Shown piece after piece: positions 45,101 to 57,100 of a stretch of 64,000 bases of DNA. A program made the position numbers and the translations under genes. The stretch is from an uncultured Aquimarina sp. (GTDB taxonomy: Bacteria > Bacteroidota > Bacteroidia > Flavobacteriales > Flavobacteriaceae), in NCBI GenBank assembly GCA_947493035.1, contig CANLOW010000001.1:682001-746000 (forward strand), in the 5' to 3' direction. The notes under the pieces were generated by a model. That model searched no databases. It saw only the letters and a list, made by a program, of their open reading frames with translations, and was not told the origin of the DNA. Position 1 is the stretch's first letter, and each line of letters starts with the position of its first letter.

Positions 45101-48100
45101 TTGTTCCTGCTCAGATTTCGACTACCCAAAATGAAGTTAGCTGTCCTAAAGAAGCTGATGGAAGTTTAAGGATTGTAATTGATAACAACGGAAGTGAAAT
45201 ACCGCCTGCACCAGTATACAGATTATATCGTTTTGATGATGCCGATGATGCAACAAATTTAGCTGCGGCAACCAATGCTTTTAACCAAGCTAATGCTAGA
45301 GACTACAGTGCCTTTGTAGATAGTAGATTAGTACCTAACGAAGCTTCTACAAACCCTATTGCCGATCGCGATAGTAGTGATCCATTCTTTAGAGAATTAT
45401 CAGCTAGTCCAGCATATTATGTGCCTTTTATAGAAACTAGTAGTGGATGTTTTGTCGCTGGTTCTCCAGTTCAAATAGGAGCTCCTGCAGTACCAAGTTT
45501 TACAGGTTTTAGTACAAGTGCGACACAAAGTAGGTGTTTCGAACCTTTAGCAGCTGATCGTACAGGATCAAGTATAACTATTGATGGTACTGTTGATTTG
45601 TCTGCATTTAATTACTTATATGAAATTATTGATGGTAGTGGAGATGTTATCGTTAGACCAACTGCTATAGCGGCAGGTGATTTGCCAATTACGCGCCCAG
45701 TCCCATTTGATGAAAGCATTGATTTAACATATACGATAAGAATTTATGATACGGCTACAGAAGATTGCGGCGTGTTTACAGACACCCAAACTATCAATGC
45801 TTGTATGCCATTTGGAAAACAGCCTCTTTCTATTAGTGCTATTGCAGATGATTTAGAGTGTTTTGAAGGAACTGACCCCGAAGGAACAGCTACAATTACT
45901 ATAGTAGATACGGAACCTGCTTTTAGCTTAAATTATGATTTTACTATTACACCAAATGATGGTAGTGTCGCAATTCCAAACCCTTCTTCAGGAACAAACC
46001 AGACTTCAGGAACTATAAATGTTTCTAATCTTCAACCTGATATTCTATATACTATAACGGTTATCGATAATAATAATGAGGATCCTACTGCTAGAAGACA
46101 GCCTCTTGTTAATTTCAGTGTAGAAAACCCTCAAGAAACAGGAGCAGCCCTTACAGAAAATACGCCATTATTTAGTTGTCCATCAGGAAATAGAACAGCA
46201 AATGTTATAGCGAGATCTTTAGATGGTCAACCGCCATATAATTTTGAATTGAGAAATCCTGCAGGAGATCCAGTTAGTGTTATATCTGGACAAACAAACC
46301 CTGTAATTGGAAGTACAAATCCAGTAGCTAATTTTTCTTTCGATAGTACTAATGGAGACGGCATATATACTTTAGTAGTTACTGATGGTAATGGGTGTAT
46401 GGCAGAAGATACTTTGGATATTACATTCCCTACTGAAATACAAATAAATACGGAAATATTAAACGGTTGTATTCCTAACGCTACAGTTACAGATCCGATT
46501 GCAATAAGAATAGCAATAACCGACCTATCTGGGATTGCTCCTGGTGGAAATTATATTCACAGATGGTATGCGCAAGGAACAGATCCTGCTTCATTACCTG
46601 CATTTTCATCGCCATTCTCAAGTGATAACCCAATATTCATAAATGATACGGGTATTACTTCAGCAGGAATATATGTATTTGAAGTCCAAGATGAAGCAAG
46701 TGGATGTCCTGTTACGGATACTTTCGAGATTTTAGCACCTGTAACAGCGAGCTTAACTGCTAATGACCCTATTCGATGTGACGCTGATGGAAATATTCCT
46801 TCAAATCGATTTGTATATGAAGCCGCATTGTCAATTACGGGAGGTGTTGGTGTTCCTTATGATTTAGAAGTTTTTGATGGTACAGGAACAGAGATTACGG
46901 ATCAGATAAGTATTGTAGATCGTGATACGGCAACCCCAAGGTTTTTATTTACAAGTGCATTCGATACAGATGCGAGAAGAGCCATTAGTATTCGAGTTAC
47001 TGATAATGCAAGTCCAGTAAATTGTCAGTTAGCTACGCCAACCACATTCAGTATAGAAGTTCCCGAATTCCCAAGTGCAACAATAGAATTTGACCCTATA
47101 GAATGTAATAATGGAAATACTACTATTACTATCAATGCAACGCCTACTTCTGAAACCTTAGAATATCGTTTTTGTGGAGAAGGATGTACTGAGGCCGATT
47201 TAGAAGCGGAAACTTTTGTTGCTGGAGCTAATATAACTCCTCCTTTAAGAGCAGGGGTATTTAGGTATCAAGTAAGAAACAGCTTAGGTTGTATTTTTTC
47301 TGATGACTTTAACATAGAAGAGCCTAGTGAAATAGCGGTGGTTTTCGACAATCAAAATGTTACCTGTAATATTTCAGGTTCAGGTAGTGATGGTATTATC
47401 AGGGTTCAAGCCTCTGGTGGTACGCTTGGTGGAGCTGCAGTTAGATATACCTACGAGTTAGTAGGTAATGGAACTCCTTTAAGAAGAGAAGACATAACTA
47501 CCCAAGCAATATTTAACAATATTGAAGCAGATATTACGTATCAGTTAACCGTTAGGGTTTTAACTAATAGTGGTGAGCCAACTTCATGTACATTAACAGT
47601 TCCAGTTACTTTACCAAATAATCCATCGTTTGGTGTTATTGGTTTTGATACAGAAGTGACTGATTGTAATAGTGGAGCATCATTATATTTTGTGTTGGAT
47701 AATGCTAATGATGCCTCTCAATTAGAAATAGGAGTAGAAGGTGCAGGTTTTGTTAGCCCAGAAATAAGTGCTACAGATGATGTAGCACGCTTCGGAAATA
47801 CTGATTTTACATCTGAACCGTCGGGTATAACATTTAGTACGGGTATTGCCAACTCACCAGAAGCGCAACAACGTTACTTTAGAATTACAAATTTGCCATT
47901 TAAAACGGCTGGAGAAGAATATGTTATTCGAGTAAGAGAATTAGGAACCTTAAATAATTGTCCTACTACGTTAAGATTCCCAGCTGAAGTAAATCCTTTC
48001 ATTACAATTACGGAAGTAAACCCTACACCAACTGGTGCTTGTACAGGAGATACAGGAGAACTAGAGGTTGTTTTTGAGGTTAGTGATACTAGTTTGTTAG

Positions 48101-51100
48101 GGCAAACATTTACGGCAGAAGTATTTGATGGAACAACATCTTTAGGTACACCTGGTAACGGAGTAATCACGACTTCACCAGGAACATTAACTATTACGGG
48201 TCTACCTGAAATTACTACAGCTACGGTGGTGGTAAGTAGTGGAAGTTGTGAAGCGACAGCACCTTCACCAGCTTTACCTGTAAATCCTATGCTTGAAAAT
48301 CCAAGTGGCAGTTCTTCTTTAGCGAATTGTAATGATAACGCTGTTTTAAGCTTATCTGCTAATGGTGGTAGTGGTAATTATAGCTTTTCGATAACAACTA
48401 TTAATGCTGCTGCGCCAGGAACGTTTGGAGCATTAGGAACGAATTCTTTTGAAATAAATGCGAGCGAAGCAGTTACTTTAGACAGTAGAATAACTTTGGT
48501 TGAAAACATTTCAACTCCAACCACTGCGCAACAAGCTGTTATAGATAGTGATCCATTTGTATTTGGATTAGTAGATGTTTGGGTAAGAGATTCAAATCTA
48601 TGCGTTGCAGGTCCTGTACCTCTTGGAGTAAGAAGAGTAAATACACCAAGCTTTACGATTTTGGATATTGCTAATGAGTGCGATGGAACTTCTTTCGATG
48701 TTTCATACCAAATAGGAAATTATGATGCTAATCAAGCGTATCGTATATCGGGTTCCTACAGTGAAAATATAAACGCAGCATCTTTAACCGCTGTCAATGC
48801 AACAACGGTAACAGGTACTTTTACAGTAAGTAATAGAGGCGATTATAATATTAATTTATCAGGAAACGCGATTGCCTGTATCGTACCGGCATCGTTTACT
48901 ATTTTTAGTCCATTTACGACTACGGTTACCGCAGGAAATGCGAATTGTGATGGAAGCATTACAGGTATTAGTATCGCTGCACTAAATGATGGTTTTGTGA
49001 ACCCTAATAGAAGGGTTGTTTACGAATTATATCAAGGTACAGATACCTCAGGAGGTGTTATTGATACCCCTCAAACTGTAAATGCTGCAAATCCAGGTAG
49101 TATCACATTTAATACACGCTTAGCAACGGCCACTAATTATCTAGTAGTAATTAGAGATATTTTTGATCCATCTAATGGCTCAAGTGCAAGAGTTTGTGAA
49201 AGAAGTTTCCCTGTAGCTCCTGTTGATGCCATTCCTTCTATAACAGTTTCTAATGAAACACCAGTTTCTCCTAGCTGTCCTGATACGGCAACGGGTAGTG
49301 TAGAAATTACGGTTTCACCAGATACGGTATCCATTTCTGAATATGCATTGTTCTTTTATAGTTCTGCTGTTGCAGCTGATGATCATGCAACAACACCATC
49401 AACCAATGTTACAAGGCAAACTACACCTGCTTTCTTTGGTTTAGAAGATGGTTTCTATGTTGCAGAAGCAACTATTGATGGAACTGTATGTACAACCGCA
49501 AGTCCTCGATTTGAAATTCAAGATCCTGTTTTGCCAGTTATAGCGGACTTTAATATTTCAGGCAATCAGGTGTGTGACAACACCACCGAAACAGGTGAAC
49601 GTTCTGCGAGTATCAGTATTACTTTCCCAACGTTACCAGATGATGGTGACTATGTGTATAGAATTGTAAGAGCAGGTAATTTCGATAGTGGTGATGTAGG
49701 TTTTGATAATACGAGTGATAATCCTATTTTGATTGAAAATATTCCTTTTCCAGAGGTTACGGGTCAGACATTTACCTATACTGTAAGCATTACAGATAAT
49801 AGTCGTCCAACTTGTCCTCAGGCATTAATAGGTAATCAAAATATTACTTTTACTGCTTGCCCAGAGTTTGTGCCTGATCCTGAAGTAGTAGATATTCAAG
49901 TGCTACCTACGGCTGTAGCCTGTAGTGATGAAGAGTTATTTGATATTAGCTTTAGAGTTACTGATACAGGGGATCCAAATTTCCCATTTACATACGACGT
50001 ATTTGGTGGACCACCATTTACAAATGACCAAGGGAATAATGTAACAGTAGATCAAGTTGATTTGACAGGTTTAAGTGTCGATGATAGGGATGATTACCAA
50101 ATTACGTTGATATCTCTTAATCCTGATGAATACCTTTTTTCAGAAAATAGGAATGTGATTACAATTCCATTATTGTCGCCAGTAGACCTATTTATTCCAA
50201 ACCCACTTAGTGTTTCTTTAGTGGATGTTACGCCTATTTGTACAGGAAATGCTTATACTGAAAGTTTAGAACTAAGAGTTCCTGATGGTTTGGGTACAGG
50301 TCCATTTACATTTGAGCTTTTCCCAGTGGTTGACAACTCAGACCCTGATAATATTATTTTAGGAACTTCTTTAGGAACAGATACCCCTGTAGCAAGAACT
50401 TCTACCGCTTTTTCGGTGAATACTAATGGAAATTATAGAGTAGTAGTAACGGACAATACAACTGGAGGTCCTTGTAGTGCAATTACAGATTTTCCAATTG
50501 TGTTACCAAACCCATTAAATGCTACACTAACGCCATTAGATGTTTGTCTTCCGGATACTGATTTAAGAGTTAATATCACACCAGGAAGCTCGCGTCCAAT
50601 ACGATACCGTTATTATCGATCGGGTACTACGCCGCCAACATTCGATAATCTTATCACTACAACCACTTCTCAATTCAATATTCAAGATATTGATGAAGCA
50701 GGAACTTGGACAATAGAGATAACCAATGATGATGGTTGTATCTTTTCTTTAGGTGATGTTATTATTAATGCAACTTTAGCAACAACTAATGTTAATAGAT
50801 TTAACCCTACTTGTACGGCTGATGGAGATGTACCTGGAGATGGGGCTACGATATCATTTATGGTCACTGGAGGAACAAATAGCTATTTGTATACCTTTGA
50901 TGAGGTAACTACAGATACCAATGGTGATGAAGTTTTAACACCTGTGACAAGATCAGATGTTGCTATTTCAGGAGCAAATGCAAACCCAACTTTCGGATTT
51001 GATAGATCGATGTTCGACGGTGCTACGATTCAAATTACTATTAACGACAGCAATGTCGATGGAACCTGTAATTTGTCAATCACCGAACGTTTTGGTCCCT

Positions 51101-54100
51101 TATATCCTGAAAATCTAACAGCTGGTTTTATGACCAATGCTATACTTTGTGAAGGTGAATCAGGTTCGATAGCAGTTGATAGGCCAACTACAGGATCAGG
51201 GACATTTACCTATACATTTTATGATGCTGATTTATTTGTGGATGTTGCTACTAGTACACCGCTTCAGGGGCCATCAAATATACCATCATACAGCACTACA
51301 AGTCAGTTAAATGTAATCTATGTTGTAGACGACACGAATACAGGCTGTCGATTTGTTTCCAGCGCTATTGCCATTTCAGATACTACTGTTCAAGCAGATA
51401 ATATAACGGCTACAGATGTAACCTGTTTTAGTGCCGTGGGGGGTAGTGTAACAGTTAATGTTTCTAGAGGTTCGGGTACATTTAGATATGAACTTTTAGA
51501 TCCTAACGACACTAGTCTTCCTGCAATAGCGACTATTGATAAAACACCAGCAGATCCTGATAACCGTCAGGCTTTATTTACAAACTTAGTACCAGATGAA
51601 TATTTAGTGCGTATTACAGATACAGGCAATAGCTGTCCTACTTCAATAGAAACTGAAACGGTACGTGTTGCGGCAGTTTCAGATATCGAGATAAGGGATA
51701 TTATTGGTTTTGCCTGTGACGATGCAAGTGGTGCAACATTTATCTTTTCAGTATTTGAACCAGGTGTTGTATTACCAGCACCTTACGAAATAGGGATTAA
51801 TGGAGCAACACCTGTAGATCCATCAGCAGATTTAACAGATAATTTCTACACTTTTGATGAAGCTGATGTAGCAGGAATTATTCCTGCGGGAATTAATATT
51901 TCTGCATCGCAGAGAGAGCGTTTCTATGTGGTAACAGGTTTACCGATTGGTGTAGAGCATGATTTAATTATTTTTAATAATAATACAAGAATAGTAGATG
52001 GAAGAAGAGGAACGGGATGTACACGATCAGCTCAATTACTTCAAAACACAGATCCTATAGAGGATATCAGAGGCTTCGCTTGTGATGATGATAGAGGTGC
52101 CACTTTTATTTTCTCAGTACCAGGAAATGACCCTGGACCTTTCTTAATTAGTGTAAATGGTGGGCCAAACATTGATCCATCAGCAGATCCGAATGATAAT
52201 TTTTACACATATGCCGAAGCAGATGCTGCCTTAACGGCTGTGATTCCATCAGTTTTCCCGGTACCTGATGCTGCTGAGCAAAATGAATTCTATATAGTAA
52301 CAGGTTTACCAACGGCAATAGATAATGTATTAATAGTTACAAGCGATGCTTCTCGCGGAGGTACAGGTTGTGAGCGTGAGGCTGTTTTAAGAAGAGATAC
52401 CGATGTAATTGATACCATTACAGTAACACCAACAGGAATTACAAATTGTCCAAGTGACAGTGTGGTTACCTTGGGTTCAGCTATTGTAAACTTTACTATT
52501 GGTACAAGTACAGCTACTGATTTTGAAATGACCTTACTAGATGCAGATACATTTGCACCTGTGGCTGGGATATCACCTTCAAATCCAATAGTGCCAACAG
52601 TAGCCAATACTGATTTTACCTTTACAGGTTTACCTGCTGGAGATTATGTAGTGCAAGTTTATGAGTCGGGATCAAGCTGTGGAACCATTTCTGACCCTTT
52701 TACTATAGAAGAAATACCACCATTAGTAGCACCAACAGTTTTAAGTAATTTTCCTGCTAATTGTAATGAAAATGCTATCGTAACGGTTACCGCTTCAGGA
52801 GGAAATCCTTTCGATACAGGGGTTCCTTACCAGTATGCTATCAGATTAGATGGCGATGTTACTCCAGTAGCTTCACTTCCTTTTGCTCAAGATGATTCTT
52901 TTGAAATTCCTTTAGTTGCTCCTGCAATTTCAGCGATTTACGAACTATATGTTCAAGATGAAAATAATTGTATAGTCAGAGGAGCTAATTTTACTATAAA
53001 CCGTACACCAGAACCGGAAGTTTCTATTGTAACGCCTGTTAGTAGTAATCAATGTAACGGGACTAGTAATTTCCCAGTAACCATACGTATTGATAATTAT
53101 GTAAATACTCGAGCTCCATATCGAGTAGAAATTCAGCAAGGAACTGAAATTACCAATCAAATCCTTAATGTTGATGAGGGTACTTTTGAGGCAGAAATTA
53201 GTTTACCAAGAAGAGGTAATTTTGCCATTACTGTTTTTGATAATATTGGTTGTAATGATGCGGGTAATACCTTTGAAGTTCGAGAGGTATTAACAGCAAT
53301 GATTGATCCAACGCCAACGGCTAATTGTGACGGGACAATTACGGATATTAACGTGACTATATCAGGAGGTTCTGCTGACCCAGCTAATGTTACGTACGAA
53401 TTGTTTAGAAATGGAATTTCCATAGCTATTCCTCAAGCTTCACCAAATTTCACTTCTTCTCCTCTTTTGATCACAGGAGCAAATTACGAAGTTGTGGTAA
53501 GAGATACATTCGAAACTATAAATGGTACACCTTTATCAACGGCATGTAGTGCTACAACTACGCCTATTAATGTGTTACCAATAGAGCGTTCTACACCCGA
53601 TGAAATCATTGAAATTTCACCAATTACTTGTACAGATGATACCGATGGTGAGTTAAGGTTAGCTTTAGATACAACCTTAGGAACAAGTCCAGCTTTACCT
53701 ATAGAATTTGCCTTATATGGATACGCTAATGAAGCAGATGCATTGGCTGCAATTACAGAAGTTCAAACGAGTGGAGTAGCCCCTTCAACGGGTACTCAAA
53801 TTGGCACCGTACAATTGAGTGATCTTTTTAGCGGTTTAGATGATGGCTGGTATGTAGGTTTCGTGATTAACAATAGTTGTTACACTGCTTTTCCAATACC
53901 TGCTGAGCTGGTGAATCCAGATCGTCACGTAGCAGCTATTATTACTGGAGATATTATTGAGGGAAGTTGTAATCCAAATCGAAACCCAGTGTATCGAATT
54001 AGTGTAAATGATGTAGCAGGTATCGAACCTTACTTCTATCAAATTGATGGGGGTCCAAGAATTTTAATACAAGGTACCGATGTAGCAGATGATACAACAA

Positions 54101-57100
54101 TAAGTTTACCACTACTTGTTGACATTAATTTAGCTCCGGGCTCACATATTATATCTTTTAGCGATAGCACTAATCCTATATGTCCTGTAGAACAAATACC
54201 TGATGATAATCCAATAATTCCAGAATTTAGACTTCCAGAAATTGCGGTTTCTCAGTCAGCTGCTTTCGATTGTTTAAGTGATGAAGTTGTAGACATCGTA
54301 GTAACAGGAAATAGAACTACCACCTACGAAGTAGCTGCTTTTAGAACCGATGGTTCTTTAGTTACACCTATCCCATCTATGTTGGCGACTCAGCGTAATG
54401 CTCTTGATGATGAATTTATAGTACAATTCACGTTAACAGAACCTGGTACTTATGTGTTTGAAGCAACAGACACTGCTGGTAATGGTTGTAGTGTAATATC
54501 TGATCCATATAGTTTTGAAAACGTTGAACAATTAAGTGCAAGTTTAATAGGTGCGCCAATGGTTGATTGTGTAGGTGATGAAGATGCTGCAATCACATTT
54601 AGAGTAGACAATTTTGAAGGTTTCTTTGCTTATGATATTACACCGCGACCAACAGGAAGTACGTTCCCTATAATAGTGGATACATCTACAATAACGGATC
54701 CTAATAGAGAAATCAGTTCACCAGCCATTTTCGGTGCTGGAGATTATGTATTGACGGTTACAGCAGTTGCTGATATTTCTGGTGCACCTCAAAGTATCAG
54801 ATCGGAATGTACTGCTACTAGAATGGATGTAAGAGTGGGTGACCCTAATACTCCTGTAGAATTGAGAGTAAATGATGTCGATCCTATTACTTGTAGTAAT
54901 GAAGCAGTTGGTGTTGACATAGTTGCTGAAGGATTATTTGGTAATCCTCCATACGAATTCCAGCTGAGAAGAATTGCTCCGACAGTAGCGGATATTCAAT
55001 TATTTGGAACGACACCAGTTAATGATACGGGTGTTTTCGCAGGAATAACGGAGCCTGGTACCTATGAGGTAAGTATTAGAGATAGTAAAAGTTGTGAAGT
55101 GTTAATGCCAACGGAGATTATTATTGAAGAATTTAGAACCCTACCAAACGTTTCTATAACCACGGTTCAACCAAATTGTCCTGGCGATAGAGGTTCTATA
55201 GTCGTTGATGCTACCATAAATAATAGTATTTCGGGGGAAGAAAATCCAATTATTTACCGATTACTTCAATTAGATAACGCAGCAGGAGACAACCCGAGAA
55301 CGGTGATAGGAAGAAATGCCACTTTAGCTTCAGGGGTGTTTACTACTCAAGAAATTTTTGAAGATCAATTGGCAGGTCTATTTAATGAAACTGATAGAAT
55401 TTTCTATCAAGTGGAAGTAGAAGATCGTTTCGGTTGTACTATGATTTCAAACATTGATTTTATTAGACAACCTCAACCATTAGATATACAATTGGTACAA
55501 GTTGAAATTCCTATGAGTTGTGATGTTCGTATCCAAGCTCAAGGAGAAACAGAACAAGTACGTTTTAGAGCAGAAGGAGGTACAGGTGCATTGACTTTTG
55601 AAGTATTAGCGGCTAATGAAGACGGATCTATCCGAGAGCCAGAACAGGTATTAACTCCTTCATTAAATTTCAATGATTTAGATAGTAATGGTAACCCTAT
55701 TACACCAATAGTTCTTAATTCAGGTGATCCGAACGAAGTTTTATTCGAATTGATTTCAGGGTTCAATTTTATCAGAGTAACGGATGCCAACGGTTGTTCA
55801 GAAACTACTTTTTACCAAGTAGGGAATCCACCTTTATCTATTGAAGCTACAATTACCGAATTGCCTGATAGCGATGGCGTATTATGTCAAGACACTACAG
55901 GAATTGTAAATATTATTGGAAACGCTAGAGGAGGTGTAGGTGATTATACGTACGAAGTTGTTTTAATAGTACCTGATAATAGTCAGCCTACAGGATATAG
56001 AGAGTTAACAGCTGCTGATTCCCCAAGAATCCCAGAAATTCTAGGAGAAATTGAAAACCCGACGTCTACTTTATTTACAAATTTAGTAGGCTTAAGATTC
56101 GATAGAACACCTGTTGCTGATGGAGGTAATGGATTACCAGCCGATATGACTTACGGATATAAAATTACATCGGGTAGTTGTCCGGTGTTTATCGAACCAT
56201 TTGACTACAATGAGCGCTTGATAAATATAGAACCTATCGAAACAACTAGGCCTTCTTGTGCTAACGAAGATGATGCTTCAATTGAAGTAACTTTTGCTAA
56301 TCCTATGTTGGCAGATGCTGGTGAATATAGTGTAACGATAATTCGAGAAAGCAGACCTGACGGATCTGGAAATTTTGAATTAATTAATGCAGAAGCTAGA
56401 CTATTTAATTTGACGGATGATATCGCTCAATCAAGAACAGTGACATTTGACAATTTATTAGATGGAAACTATTTGATTCGTGTTAATAGCACTGATGGTT
56501 GTTTAGTTGTTGAACAAATAAGAATAGAACCTAAAGAGCCTCTTGTAGTTCGAGAAGTATCACGTACTCCTGTAGACGTATTTATAGACCCTGATACAGG
56601 AAGTCGAGAAAGTGACGTTTGTCAAGGAGATAATTATAATGTTACTTTTGAAATAGAAGGTGGTACACCTCCTTATTTTTATCAATTGATTGAAGCAAAC
56701 TCTGAAGAGCCTTTAGACCCAGAGCTTAATTTATGGGGTATTGTTAATCAAGTCGATTTTGATATAGCCAACGCAAATGGACCTGGTTTTTATGTTACTA
56801 TAGATCAAAGTTTAATTGATGAGAATACGCAGTACGAATTATTTGTAATAGATACGGGTAATGGATTTGTTCGAAATCTTGACCAAGCCACTATTGATGA
56901 TACAGATGTAACAAATGATAGTTTTAGATATGATGTAAACGAATCAGATACTATTTTACCAGAAGCAGTTTGTAGAACTTTTAGTACATCATTCGAATTT
57001 GTAGCTCCTATTTTAGATCAATTTGTGGTTGAGCCATTTGTAAATTGTATCCCTTTAGTAGAAGGAGATGTATTGACTTACAATTTAAGAGTTAGTGTTC

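Noticed and set aside
37087-55790. Many minus-strand open frames of 60-105 codons within the giant adhesin gene
   Set aside because: They are shadows of a continuous 21.9-kb plus-strand frame with clear domain structure, and none shows recognisable motifs.
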